A stretch of 64,000 nucleotides of DNA from Flavobacterium celericrescens (GTDB lineage: Bacteria > Bacteroidota > Bacteroidia > Flavobacteriales > Flavobacteriaceae): NCBI RefSeq assembly GCF_011392075.1, contig NZ_JAAJBV010000012.1, positions 1 to 64,000 of the forward strand, in the 5' to 3' direction. The notes under the pieces are model-generated. The model ran no database searches and was not told the origin of the DNA. It saw only the letters and a program-made list of their open reading frames with translations. The number at the start of each line of letters is the position of its first letter. The first letter of the stretch is position 1. Below, in pieces: positions 9,203-17,822 of the stretch. The translations under genes were made by a program, and so were the position numbers.

Positions 9203-9232
9203 TTGCAAAAACAAATATTCAGTGTATATTTG
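9203..9232 (+). promoter_or_regulatory. Predicted promoter of tRNA-Val
   Basis: TTG at 9203-9205, a 19-bp spacer, then TATATTTG at 9225-9232: a textbook Bacteroidota promoter. The tRNA begins 38 bp after the -7 box. Confidence 0.75.
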
Positions 9233-9269
9233 CACTCGCAATAACGAAATAAGTATTGCTGATTTATTG

Positions 9270-9344
9270 GGGCGATTAGCTCAGCTGGTTCAGAGCACCT
9301 CGTTTACACCGAGGGGGTCGGGGGTTCGAACCCCTCATCGCCCA
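9270..9344 (+). tRNA. tRNA-Val (anticodon UAC)
   Basis: 75-nt cloverleaf. Acceptor stem GGGCGAT pairs with ATCGCCC; the D arm contains TAGCTCAGCTGGTT; the anticodon stem CCTCG/CGAGG encloses loop TTTACAC with anticodon TAC; the T arm contains GGTTCGAA. CCA is not encoded. The 3' part is the attachment site of the adjacent island, and integration keeps the tRNA intact. Confidence 0.96.
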
Positions 9345-9346
9345 CA
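9324..9346 (+). repeat. attL: 23-bp attachment repeat in the tRNA-Val 3' end
   Basis: Identical in sequence and orientation to 34214-34236. It covers the T-arm 3' half, acceptor strand and two bases beyond the tRNA. The flanking bases diverge on both sides, defining the repeat limits. Confidence 0.92.
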
Positions 9347-9367
9347 CACTTAAAAACAAATGGTTTC

Positions 9368-9403
9368 AAAAGCCGATAAATCTTATGATTTATCGGCTTT
9401 TTG
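9368..9403 (+). terminator. Terminator downstream of tRNA-Val
   Basis: Strong perfect hairpin AAAGCCGATAAATC/GATTTATCGGCTTT with a 4-nt loop and T run. Because it lies inside the island it replaces the original chromosomal terminator, now at 34243-34275. Confidence 0.85.
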
Positions 9404-9451
9404 CTTTTGGACATATACCAAATTATTCATTCAATCTTAATGCTAAAGGGA

Positions 9452-9492
9452 CAAAATCGAGACCCTAAAAATTTCTACAATTTTGGGTCTCG
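9452..9492. repeat. Left subterminal site of the island with inverted repeat
   Basis: CAAAATCGAGACC (9452-9464) recurs in the same orientation at 34149-34161 near the other end. Here it also forms an inverted repeat, CGAGACCC (9458-9465) with GGGTCTCG (9485-9492). Inferred to be an integrase arm-type or accessory-protein site. The rest of 9404-9616 has no gene; it holds a small hairpin AACCAGT/ACTGGTT (9529-9547) before the integrase start. Confidence 0.55.
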
Positions 9493-9616
9493 CTAAATTC
9501 TCTAAAGCACTGTAAACACCGTACTAACAACCAGTTTAATACTGGTTCAAAAGGTGTACATCTTGTTTACTAAATATTTAAAAATTAAATTGAATACTAA
9601 TTAAAAGGTCACCACC

Positions 9617-10870
9617 ATGAAAGCAAAAATTACTGTGCATATTTATGCAAAAACTTCAAAAGCTAACAAAAACGGTCAATTGCCAATTTATTTCAGGCTA
9701 ACTGTAAACGGAGAACGTTTTGAATTCAGCACCAAGAAATTTATTGATAAATCAAAATGGTCCGCAGAACAATCAAAAATGAAAGGTAATTCAGAAGAAG
9801 CCAGAACAATAAATAACTATCTTGATTTAATGAAATCTAAAATTTTTGACATTCAGATGGAATTAATACACAAAAATGAAGATTTGACAATTGAAAATTT
9901 TAAATCAAAACTAACTGGAGCACAAGAACGTGAGCGAATGATCATTCCAATCTATCAAAGTCATAATGATAAAATTAAAGACCTAATTGGAAATGGTTAT
10001 GCCTATGGAACTTTAGAACGATTTAAAATCTCATTAAAACACTTGCAGGAGTTTATCATTTGGAAATATAACATCAATGATATAAGCATCAATAAAATCG
10101 ACTATGCCTTTGTAACCGAGTTTGAATTTTATTTAAGAAGTGTAAAAAAATGCAACAACAATACAGCTGTCAAATATGTTAGAAATTTTAGAAAAATCAT
10201 TAAGATATGCCTGGACAATGATTGGTTAGATAAAGACCCTACTACTCGATATGAAGGTAAAATGAAAGAAGTTGAAAGAGACTTTTTGACTGAAGAGGAA
10301 TTGTTGAAAATCTACAACAAGAAAATTTCATCACAAAGACTACAACTAGTTAGAGATATTTTCATTTTTTCTTGCTACACTGGTTTAGCCTACATTGATG
10401 TAAAAGGATTGAAAAAGGATCATATTGGTATAGGCATTGATGGAGAGAAATGGATTTTCAAAAACCGTCAAAAAACAGATACAAAATCAAAAATACCAGT
10501 TTTACCTATTGCCCAAGAAATTATTGAAAAATACAGTAATCACCCTAAATGCTTAAATGAAGATACTATTTTGCCAATCTTAACTAACCAAAAAATGAAT
10601 GCTTATTTAAAAGAAATTGGCGATTTATGTGACATTCCAAAAGAAATAACGTTCCACATGGCTAGACACACATTTGCAACATCTGTAACTTTGACTAATG
10701 GTGTTCCTATTGAAACAGTTAGTAAAATGCTTGGCCATAAAAACCTACACACAACCCAACATTACGCAAAAGTTTTGGATAGAAAGGTTAGTGAGGATAT
10801 GAAGATTTTAAAAGATAAATTTTCAATTTTAGACAATAATATATTGAAAAAATCTTCAGTCACAAGCTAA
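9617..10870 (+). CDS. int: Tyrosine recombinase (site-specific integrase) of the Bacteroidota type
   Basis: 417-aa integrase expected to catalyse island integration and excision at tRNA-Val. An arm-binding N-terminal domain (about 1-100) is followed by a SAM-like core-binding domain (about 115-215) and a catalytic domain (about 230-400). His347-x-x-Arg350-His351 (HMARH), His374 (LGHKN) and the nucleophile Tyr383 (HYAKV) are present. The position of the first catalytic arginine reads TGLAYID, with Ala258 in place of Arg; loss of Arg I is known in the IntDOT group of Bacteroides conjugative transposons. Its position next to the attachment site is typical. Confidence 0.93.
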   Translation: MKAKITVHIYAKTSKANKNGQLPIYFRLTVNGERFEFSTKKFIDKSKWSAEQSKMKGNSEEARTINNYLDLMKSKIFDIQMELIHKNEDLTIENFKSKLTGAQERERMIIPIYQSHNDKIKDLIGNGYAYGTLERFKISLKHLQEFIIWKYNINDISINKIDYAFVTEFEFYLRSVKKCNNNTAVKYVRNFRKIIKICLDNDWLDKDPTTRYEGKMKEVERDFLTEEELLKIYNKKISSQRLQLVRDIFIFSCYTGLAYIDVKGLKKDHIGIGIDGEKWIFKNRQKTDTKSKIPVLPIAQEIIEKYSNHPKCLNEDTILPILTNQKMNAYLKEIGDLCDIPKEITFHMARHTFATSVTLTNGVPIETVSKMLGHKNLHTTQHYAKVLDRKVSEDMKILKDKFSILDNNILKKSSVTS

Positions 10871-10961
10871 AAATTTCTAGTAATCAAGGCTATTTAAAGC
10901 TATTAAGACTTTATTATTTGTTAAAAAAAGCATAAATACTATTTTAGTAATTTTATTTTAG

Positions 10962-10985
10962 TAAATTTGTTAACCAAATGGTTAA
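10962..10985 (+). promoter_or_regulatory. Promoter -7 box with abutting TetR-type operator
   Basis: TAAATTTG (10962-10969) matches TAnnTTTG. It is followed without a gap by the palindrome TTAACCAAATGGTTAA (10970-10985), which would cover the transcription start. The adjacent downstream gene is a TetR regulator, so autorepression of the whole efflux operon is inferred. Confidence 0.65.
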
Positions 10986-11003
10986 ACTATATAATTAAAC
11001 AAT

Positions 11004-11615
11004 ATGAATAAAATTAAAACTGAAAATACAGAAACTGAAATATTAATAGCTGCAAAAGAAATATTTCAGCAAAAAGGAATGGCAGGTGCAAGAATGCAAG
11101 AAATAGCAGATAAAGCAAAAATTAATAAAGCATTATTACATTATTATTATAGAAGCAAACAATTATTATTTGAAGCTGTTTTCAAAAGTGCTTTTTCGCT
11201 TTTAGCACCACAATTAAATAAAGTGTTAAATGATGATAGTGACTTATTTGAAAAAATACGAAAGTTCACTGAAAATTATGTTTCGTTTGTAATCAAACAT
11301 CCCTATTTACCAAATTTTGTAGTACAAGAATTAAATAAAAACCCAGAATTTGTTCAAAAGCTTCGCTCTGAAAAAAATTTTCCTTCCATTGAAAAATTTA
11401 AACTTCAAGTAAGTGATGCTATAAATCAAGGAATTATTAAACCAATCGAAGCCGAACAGTTATTTATCAATATTATCTCTTTAAATATTTTTCCTTTTAT
11501 CGGAGAACCGCTATTGATGGCGCTTGTTAATGTGGATAAAGAAAGCTACAATAAAATACTAGAAAATAGAAAAACGGAAGTGGCTGAGTTTATCATTAAT
11601 TCAATAAAAATATAA
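11004..11615 (+). CDS. TetR/AcrR family transcriptional regulator
   Basis: 203 aa. N-terminal TetR helix-turn-helix (about residues 10-55: ILIAAKEIFQQKGMAGARMQ, then ALLHYYYRSKQLLFEAVF), with an all-helical ligand-binding domain behind it. The ligand is unknown. It is the first gene of the efflux operon, ending 3 bp before the outer-membrane factor gene, and a 16-bp palindrome overlaps its likely transcription start. The layout parallels E. coli cecR (ybiH)-ybhGFSR, in which a TetR regulator controls an ABC exporter; function by analogy is an inference. Confidence 0.9.
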   Translation: MNKIKTENTETEILIAAKEIFQQKGMAGARMQEIADKAKINKALLHYYYRSKQLLFEAVFKSAFSLLAPQLNKVLNDDSDLFEKIRKFTENYVSFVIKHPYLPNFVVQELNKNPEFVQKLRSEKNFPSIEKFKLQVSDAINQGIIKPIEAEQLFINIISLNIFPFIGEPLLMALVNVDKESYNKILENRKTEVAEFIINSIKI

Positions 11616-11618
11616 ATT

Positions 11619-12869
11619 ATGAAAACTAAGTTAATCATACTGATAGTATTGTTTATATCAATATATTCAAATGCACAACAGACTTTAACCTTGGAAGATT
11701 GTTACTCATTAGCTACAAAAAATTATCCTTTATCAAAACAAACAGGTTTATTAGAACAGAAATCAAGTTATGAAATTGACGCATTAAGCAAAGGAAAATT
11801 ACCAAAAATCGATGTAAACGCACAAGCAACTTATCAATCTGATGTGATTGGATTACCTACTTCACTTCCAGGGGTTCAATCTTTAAATAAAGATCAATAT
11901 AGAGCAACTTTAGATGTAAATCAATTAGTGTACAATGGTGGAATAATTGATGCAAATGCAAAATTAAAAGAGGCACAAACCAAAACACAACAACAACTAA
12001 TAGAAGTTAGTTTATACCAAATAAAAACTCGAATCAGTCAATATTTCTTTTCTATTTTGTTACTTCAAGAAAAAAAAGCACTACTATCTTCAAAAAAAGA
12101 GTTATTAATTTCCAAAGTTAAGGAAGTGAAATCGGGAGTCAAATTTGGAGCAATTCTTCCGTCATCAGAACTGGTTTTAGAAGCAGAAATTATTAAAATA
12201 GACCAGCAATTAATAGAAATTAAATTCGAAAACATCAAATTATTAAATAATCTTTCTGAATTAACTTTTTCTGATATTGATACCGAAACAACTTTAATAA
12301 AACCAGTTTCATATCCAAACAGCACAAATATAACAAGGCCCGAAATTGCTTTTTATGACTTACAAAATCAGCAATTAGAGTTCTCGAAAAGTGTACTATC
12401 TAAATCAAATCTTCCAAAAATAAATGCTTTTGGTCAAGCGGGTTATGGTAATCCCGGATTAAACATGTTAGACAATTCTTTTCAAACATTTTATGTTGTC
12501 GGCCTAAAAGCGAATTGGAATATTTTTGATTGGGGCAAAACCAAAACAGATAAAAAAGCATTGGATATATCTAAAGAAATAGTGACATCTGAGAAAGAAA
12601 CATTTGAATTAAATAACAAAATACAATTAGAAGAGCAAGATTTTGAAATTAAAAAATTAGAACAACTGTTGCTTTCTGATACCGAAATAATTCAAATACG
12701 TGAAAAAGTTATTAAATCCTCAGATGCTCAATTAAAAAATGGTGTGATAACATCGTCTGAATATCTTATAGAATTAACCAATTTATTTGAAGCAAAAAAC
12801 ACTTTAAAGATGCATGAAGTTCAATTAGCAGCAGCTAAATCAAATTACGAAATAATTAAAGGAAAATAA
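11619..12869 (+). CDS. TolC-family outer membrane efflux protein
   Basis: 416 aa with a signal peptide ([20 protein letters not shown], cleavage after Asn-Ala). Two OEP-like repeats follow: the first half includes [19 protein letters not shown] and [20 protein letters not shown], the second [20 protein letters not shown] and [25 protein letters not shown]. These are the amphipathic tunnel helices and the strand-entry motif seen in TolC homologues. It forms the outer-membrane channel for the HlyD adaptor and ABC pump encoded downstream. Confidence 0.9.
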   Translation: MKTKLIILIVLFISIYSNAQQTLTLEDCYSLATKNYPLSKQTGLLEQKSSYEIDALSKGKLPKIDVNAQATYQSDVIGLPTSLPGVQSLNKDQYRATLDVNQLVYNGGIIDANAKLKEAQTKTQQQLIEVSLYQIKTRISQYFFSILLLQEKKALLSSKKELLISKVKEVKSGVKFGAILPSSELVLEAEIIKIDQQLIEIKFENIKLLNNLSELTFSDIDTETTLIKPVSYPNSTNITRPEIAFYDLQNQQLEFSKSVLSKSNLPKINAFGQAGYGNPGLNMLDNSFQTFYVVGLKANWNIFDWGKTKTDKKALDISKEIVTSEKETFELNNKIQLEEQDFEIKKLEQLLLSDTEIIQIREKVIKSSDAQLKNGVITSSEYLIELTNLFEAKNTLKMHEVQLAAAKSNYEIIKGK

Positions 12870-12894
12870 AATAGTACCCGAAAAATTTAAAAAA

Positions 12895-13782
12895 ATGAAA
12901 AAAATAAGCATAATAATTTTAGCAACGATAGGGTTAATTTCTTGTAACAAAAATAACGACAAAGCTGACGGTTATGGGAATTTTGAAGCAACTGAAATAA
13001 CTATTTCTTCAGAAGCTAACGGTAAAATAGAGTTTTTAAAAGTCGAAGAAGGAGATGAATTAAAATCTCAATTACAAGTAGGATTAGTTGATACATTACA
13101 ATTACATTTTGCGAAACAACAATTAATTGCCTCTAAAAGCACCGTGTCGTCAAAATCCGCAAATATAATATCACAAAAAAGCGTCTTAAATGAACAATTA
13201 AAAACAGCTAAATTAGAGAAAAACCGAATCCGTAATATGTATGCTGAAAATGCTGCAACTAAACGACAAGTAGATGAAATTGAAGGAAAGGTAAAAGTTA
13301 TCGAAGAGCAAATAAAAAGTGTCGGAACTCAAAACGCACCTATTTTAAATGACTTAAAATCGATAGATGTACAAATTGCTAAAATCAATGACCAAATAGC
13401 AAAAAGTAAAATTATTAATCCTATTAATGGAACTGTTTTGACTAAGTATGCAGAACCAGGCGAAATAACAGCATTTGGAAAACCACTATACAAGATAGCT
13501 GATATTTCTGAAATGACTTTGCGAATCTATGTAAGCGAAACACAGTTGTCAAAAATAAAAGTTGGACAAAATGTATCGGTAAAAATTGATGCTGAAAAAG
13601 ATATGAAATCATATCAAGGAACCATTTCATGGATTGCATCTTCAGCAGAGTTTACTCCTAAAATTATTCAAACAAAAGAAGAACGAGTAAATCTTGTTTA
13701 TGCCGTAAAGGTAAAAGTAAAAAATGACGGTAGTCTAAAAATCGGAATGCCAGCAGAAATGTGGATTAAAGATGGAGATTAA
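12895..13782 (+). CDS. HlyD/RND-type periplasmic adaptor lipoprotein (YbhG-like)
   Basis: 295 aa with a lipoprotein signal ending LISC (Cys17), so probably anchored to the inner membrane by lipid. It has the split biotinyl-lipoyl domain (EANGKIEFLKVEEGDELKSQ near 40-60 and KSKIINPINGTVLTKYAEPG near 175-200) around a coiled-coil hairpin (about 75-170). A beta-barrel domain follows (LRIYVSETQLSKIKVGQNVS). It should link the ABC permeases to the TolC-like channel. Operonic position between OMF and pump genes agrees. Confidence 0.88.
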   Translation: MKKISIIILATIGLISCNKNNDKADGYGNFEATEITISSEANGKIEFLKVEEGDELKSQLQVGLVDTLQLHFAKQQLIASKSTVSSKSANIISQKSVLNEQLKTAKLEKNRIRNMYAENAATKRQVDEIEGKVKVIEEQIKSVGTQNAPILNDLKSIDVQIAKINDQIAKSKIINPINGTVLTKYAEPGEITAFGKPLYKIADISEMTLRIYVSETQLSKIKVGQNVSVKIDAEKDMKSYQGTISWIASSAEFTPKIIQTKEERVNLVYAVKVKVKNDGSLKIGMPAEMWIKDGD

Positions 13783-13795
13783 ATAATTAATAATT

Positions 13796-14197
13796 ATGAA
13801 AAAAAAGCTTCATTATCTAATCGCATTTCTGTTAGCTGCATTTGGTTTACTTACCTTGTTTTTGAGTGCTTCAGTAATTTTTGACTTATTTGGAATTAGA
13901 GCCAAAGAAGGAAATTATGTTTTGTTCATAGTTTGGGCAAATTTCATCAGTAGCATAATCTATTTAGTAGCAAGTTATGGCTTTGTTAAAAACAAAAATT
14001 GGACATCAACTATTTTAGGAATTTCGGCACTAATTCTTATAAATGCATTTATTTGCTTTATTATTTATATCTACACAGACGGAGTGCATGAAACCAAAAC
14101 AATTGGTGCAATGATTTTTAGAATTGTTGTAACCATAATCTTTGTTGCATTTGCTTATTTCACTATCAATAAGAAAAACCAAATTAATATTAATTAA
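13796..14197 (+). CDS. Small four-helix membrane protein, function unknown
   Basis: 133 aa with four predicted transmembrane helices: about residues 7-27, 43-62, 71-95 and 103-125. No recognisable catalytic motif. It starts 13 bp after the adaptor gene and is followed 13 bp later by a lipoprotein gene, so it is surely co-transcribed. It could be an accessory protein of the exporter or an unrelated cargo; no function is assigned. Confidence 0.75.
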   Translation: MKKKLHYLIAFLLAAFGLLTLFLSASVIFDLFGIRAKEGNYVLFIVWANFISSIIYLVASYGFVKNKNWTSTILGISALILINAFICFIIYIYTDGVHETKTIGAMIFRIVVTIIFVAFAYFTINKKNQININ

Positions 14198-14210
14198 AAA
14201 ATTATAGAAC

Positions 14211-14651
14211 ATGTTAAAAATAAAAATTGCCCTTTTAGCTACATTTAGTTTACTTCTTTTCTCTTGTAATACGAAATCGAAAGAAGAAAAAGCTACTAAA
14301 ATTAAAACTGAAGAACACCAACATTCTGAAAGCGAAACAATTCAATTAAACAATGGTGAAAAATGGAAGGTAGATGATAATATGATGATACACATTCGTA
14401 ATATGGAAAAAGATGTAGTACATTTTGACCAAGAAAAAAGCACAAATTATTCATTATTAGCCAATAAATTAAAAACAAATATTGATATACTAACATCAAA
14501 TTGTACCATGAAAGGACAAGCTCATGATGAACTTCACAAATGGTTAGTTCCTTATATAGAATTAGTCGATTCGTTTTCTAAAGAGAAATCAGCAAATCAG
14601 TTTACAGAAATTCAAAATTCGTTCCTAACATTTAATCAATATTTCAAATGA
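14211..14651 (+). CDS. Small periplasmic lipoprotein, possible metal-related protein
   Basis: 146 aa with a lipobox ending LLFSC (Cys19). A Lys/Glu-rich and His-containing linker (EEHQHSESE) precedes a helical domain with KWKVDDNMMIHIRNMEK and NCTMKGQAHDELHKWLVPYI. From memory, similar domains occur in Bacteroidota lipoproteins near copper or metal genes, and the Cys/Met/His residues would suit metal binding, but this is an inference. It overlaps the cupin gene by 4 bp (ATGA), so the two are translationally coupled. Confidence 0.72.
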   Translation: MLKIKIALLATFSLLLFSCNTKSKEEKATKIKTEEHQHSESETIQLNNGEKWKVDDNMMIHIRNMEKDVVHFDQEKSTNYSLLANKLKTNIDILTSNCTMKGQAHDELHKWLVPYIELVDSFSKEKSANQFTEIQNSFLTFNQYFK

Positions 14652-14935
14652 TTTTAAAAAACTTACATACCGAAAATAAACCCGTTCAAACACAATTATT
14701 ATTTGAACCAAAAGACGCTAAAGTAATTTCATTGCAAATAGCAAAAGGAGAAACACTTAAAGAACACATTTCAAAAATACCAGCATTGTTAGTTTGCATT
14801 TCAGGAAATGCTGTTTTTACTGATGATAAAGGAACAGTCGTTAATCTCAATTCAGGCACTTATGTAATGATTGAAGAAAATGTAAAACACGCTGTAAAAG
14901 CAATCGATGAAAGTAATTTCTTATTGATGAAATAA
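14648..14935 (+). CDS. Small cupin-domain protein
   Basis: 95 aa, one cupin-like beta-barrel: ISLQIAKGETLKEHISKIPA, LLVCISGNAVFTDDKG and GTYVMIEENVKHAVKAIDES follow the usual two-motif order with a His in each half. The metal-binding histidines are fewer than in classical cupins (His52-like in KEHIS and His in VKHAV), so it may be a binding rather than catalytic protein. It overlaps the lipoprotein gene by 4 bp and the next ATPase gene by 1 bp. A role in sensing or detoxifying the exported compound is possible but unproven. Confidence 0.75.
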   Translation: MILKNLHTENKPVQTQLLFEPKDAKVISLQIAKGETLKEHISKIPALLVCISGNAVFTDDKGTVVNLNSGTYVMIEENVKHAVKAIDESNFLLMK

Positions 14936-15831
14936 TGAGTATTGCAGTAAACAACATATCAAAATCTTACAAAAAGTTAAAAGCAGTCGAAAACATTACT
15001 TTTAATGTAAATGAGGGAGAATTATTTGGTTTAATTGGACCTGATGGTGCAGGGAAAACAACTATTTTCAGAATACTAACTACGCTTTTAGTTGCTAATG
15101 AAGGAAGTGCAGAAGTCGCTGGATATGATGTAGTCAAACAACTCAAAGAAATCAGAAACTCTGTTGGCTATATGCCAGGAAAATTCTCGCTATATCAAGA
15201 TTTAACTGTTGAAGAAAACTTACATTTTTTTGCCACTATTTTCGGAACCACAATTGAGGAAAATTATGATTTAATTAAAGACATATACATTCAAATTGAA
15301 CCATTCAAAAACAGAAGAGCAGGTGCTCTTTCGGGCGGAATGAAACAAAAATTAGCATTATGTTGTGCGTTAATTCATGCTCCAAAAGTATTATTTCTTG
15401 ACGAACCAACTACAGGAGTTGATCCCGTTTCTCGAAAAGAATTTTGGATAATGCTAAAAAGATTGCAACAAAAAGGCATTACAATATTAGTTTCAACACC
15501 TTATATGGATGAAGCTTCTCTTTGTGATAGAATTGCATTAATTCAAAAAGGCAAAATTTTAAAAATAGATACACCTCAAAATATCATTAACAACTACGAA
15601 AAAGTAATTTATGATGTACAAGCAAAAAACACACACGGATTGATTCACGATTTAAAAAATTATCCTAATCAATACAGTGTTTATGCTTTTGGTGAGTTTG
15701 TACATTACATAGATAAAAATGCAACTTTCAATCCAAACGATTTACAAACCTATTTGAAAAATAAAAATCATACGGATATAATTATTAAACCTGCTACAAT
15801 AACCATTGAAGATGTTTTCATGGACTTATAA
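14935..15831 (+). CDS. ABC transporter ATP-binding protein (first ATPase of the exporter)
   Basis: 298 aa. Walker A GPDGAGKTT (about 36-44), Q-loop region YMPGKFSLYQDLTVEENL, signature LSGGMKQKLALCCALI and Walker B VLFLDEPTTGVDPVSR are intact. The C-terminal extension (about 220-298) resembles that of drug-export ATPases. The start overlaps the cupin stop by 1 bp. With the next gene it corresponds to the two halves of the fused dual ATPase YbhF of the YbhGFSR exporter. Confidence 0.92.
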   Translation: MSIAVNNISKSYKKLKAVENITFNVNEGELFGLIGPDGAGKTTIFRILTTLLVANEGSAEVAGYDVVKQLKEIRNSVGYMPGKFSLYQDLTVEENLHFFATIFGTTIEENYDLIKDIYIQIEPFKNRRAGALSGGMKQKLALCCALIHAPKVLFLDEPTTGVDPVSRKEFWIMLKRLQQKGITILVSTPYMDEASLCDRIALIQKGKILKIDTPQNIINNYEKVIYDVQAKNTHGLIHDLKNYPNQYSVYAFGEFVHYIDKNATFNPNDLQTYLKNKNHTDIIIKPATITIEDVFMDL

Positions 15832-15839
15832 ACAAAAAA

Positions 15840-16574
15840 ATGGAAAGAGAAAAAATAATATCTGTAAAAAATTTAACGAAAGAGTTTGGCCATTTTACTG
15901 CTGTAAAAGGCATTTCATTTGATGTTTATAAAGGAGAAATTTTTGGTTTTTTAGGAGCCAATGGAGCAGGGAAAACAACAGCTATGAAAATGTTGATTGG
16001 AATTTCAAATCCTACTTCAGGTGAAGCCAATGTTGCAGGTTTTGATGTTCACTCACAAGCCGATATGGTAAAAAAAAGTATTGGTTATATGAGCCAAAAG
16101 TTCTCAATGTATGATGATTTAACTATTAAAGAAAACATTACTTTTTTTGGTGGAATTTATGGATTATCAAGAATACAAATCAAACAAAAAATCGCACAAT
16201 TAATAGAAGAATTAGAACTTCAAGAAGTAGCCAATAATTTAGTAGGTTCGTTACCATTGGGTTGGAAACAAAAATTGTCGTTTTCAGTTGCATTACTGCA
16301 CGAGCCAAAAATTGTTTTTCTCGATGAGCCAACAGGAGGCGTTGACCCAATAACCCGAAGACAATTTTGGGAAATGATTTATACACAAGCTTATAAAGGT
16401 ACTACCATTTTTGTAACCACACATTACATGGATGAAGCAGAATATTGTGACCGTGTTTCTATTATGGTTGACGGCTCTATTGAAGCTTTAGACACCCCAA
16501 AAAATTTAAAACAACAATTCAAAGTAGATTCTATGAATGATGTTTTTTTAAAATTAGCAAGGAATATAGAATAA
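15840..16574 (+). CDS. ABC transporter ATP-binding protein (second ATPase, degenerate signature)
   Basis: 244 aa. Walker A GANGAGKTT and Walker B IVFLDEPTGGVDPITRR are normal, and the switch histidine lies in FVTTHYMDEAE. The signature motif, however, reads LPLGWKQKL instead of LSGGMKQKL, losing the canonical Ser-Gly-Gly; this is common in the second half of YbhF-like asymmetric ATPase pairs and suggests one regular and one atypical ATP site. It follows the first ATPase by 8 bp. Confidence 0.92.
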   Translation: MEREKIISVKNLTKEFGHFTAVKGISFDVYKGEIFGFLGANGAGKTTAMKMLIGISNPTSGEANVAGFDVHSQADMVKKSIGYMSQKFSMYDDLTIKENITFFGGIYGLSRIQIKQKIAQLIEELELQEVANNLVGSLPLGWKQKLSFSVALLHEPKIVFLDEPTGGVDPITRRQFWEMIYTQAYKGTTIFVTTHYMDEAEYCDRVSIMVDGSIEALDTPKNLKQQFKVDSMNDVFLKLARNIE

Positions 16575-16619
16575 TAAATCACTACAACACTTGAAACTTA
16601 AACTAGAAACAAAAAACAA

Positions 16620-17726
16620 ATGAAAAGATTTATCGGATTTGTAAAAAAAGAATTCTACCATATTTTCAGAGATAAACGTTCTTTGTTTATTCTGTTTGGT
16701 ATGCCGATTGCCCAAATTTTATTGTTTGGTTTTGCCATAACAAATGAAATTAACAATGTTGACATTGCCATTTTAGACCAATCAAATGATATAGAAACAC
16801 AAAAAATTATCTATAAAATAAAAGCATCACCTTATTTTAATGTTGAAAACCAAATTGAAAAAGAAAGCGACATAGAATCAGAATTTAAAAAAGGAAAAAT
16901 CAAGGCAGTTCTTATTTTCGAACCAAATTTTAGTAAAAATCTAGAAACCAAAAAAGTAGCAGTAGTTCAAGCAATTACCGATGCGACCGAACCTAATGTT
17001 GCCAACACAATAGCAAATTATACCTCAGCAATTATACAAAATTATCAATCGCAAAAAAAACAATCCAATAGTAATCAGGTAAAGGTTGAAGTACAATCGA
17101 GAATGTTTTATAATCCTGAACTCAAAAGTGTTTTTAATTTTGTTCCGGGTGTAATGACCGTTATTCTAATGCTTGTTTCAGCTATGATGACCTCTATTTC
17201 TATCACACGAGAAAAAGAATTAGGCACTATGGAAATTCTTTTAGTTTCTCCATTAAAACCATTTCAAGTAATTATTGGAAAAGTATTTCCTTATATTTTT
17301 CTTTCCATTATCAATGCAATCGTAATATTAACATTAGGCTATTTTGTGTTCAAAATGCCTATAAATGGAAGCCTCTTTTTGTTAGCTTTTGAAAGTATAT
17401 TATTTATCATTTCTGCTCTTTCATTGGGGATATTAATTTCTACCGTTTCTAATTCTCAACAAACCGCAATGATGTTATCATTAATGGGTTTGATGCTACC
17501 AGTAATTATTCTATCAGGATTTATATTTCCTATAAATAGTATGCCTTTACCTATGCAAGTAATCAGTAACATCATACCTGCAAAATGGTTCATTATTATT
17601 GTAAAAGCCATTATGCTCAAAGGTGTCGGAATTCAATATATATGGAAAGAAACCCTTATATTAATAGGAATGACCGTATTTTTTATAACATTAAGCATCA
17701 AAAAATATAAAATTAGATTAGAATAA
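16620..17726 (+). CDS. ABC-2 type transporter permease (YbhS/YbhR-like)
   Basis: 368-aa inner-membrane permease. A first transmembrane helix (about 19-41), a large extracytoplasmic domain (about 45-170) and five C-terminal helices match the ABC2_membrane_3 fold. TREKELGTMEILLVSPLKPF is the conserved cytoplasmic coupling-helix motif. It should pair with the permease at 17823-18944. It follows the ATPases after 45 bp. Confidence 0.9.
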   Translation: MKRFIGFVKKEFYHIFRDKRSLFILFGMPIAQILLFGFAITNEINNVDIAILDQSNDIETQKIIYKIKASPYFNVENQIEKESDIESEFKKGKIKAVLIFEPNFSKNLETKKVAVVQAITDATEPNVANTIANYTSAIIQNYQSQKKQSNSNQVKVEVQSRMFYNPELKSVFNFVPGVMTVILMLVSAMMTSISITREKELGTMEILLVSPLKPFQVIIGKVFPYIFLSIINAIVILTLGYFVFKMPINGSLFLLAFESILFIISALSLGILISTVSNSQQTAMMLSLMGLMLPVIILSGFIFPINSMPLPMQVISNIIPAKWFIIIVKAIMLKGVGIQYIWKETLILIGMTVFFITLSIKKYKIRLE

Positions 17727-17734
17727 ATTTTAGG

Positions 17735-17812
17735 AGCTATTCCTGCTTTACGCTCCAATCTTTTCTTTTTTAAAGAAAAAAAGAAAAGGATTTCCACTTC
17801 AATCAGGGCTAA
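17735..17812. repeat. Dispersed Flavobacterium-type intergenic repeat between the permease genes
   Basis: Begins GGAGCTATTCCTGCTTTACG and ends CAATCAGGGCT, with an A/T-rich hairpin in the middle (ATCTTTTCTTTTTT pairing with the purine-rich segment after AAAG). I recall this as a multi-copy intergenic element in Flavobacterium. It sits inside an operon and could form a partial terminator or mRNA-stability hairpin separating the two permease cistrons. Confidence 0.5.
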
Positions 17813-17822
17813 AAATCACACA

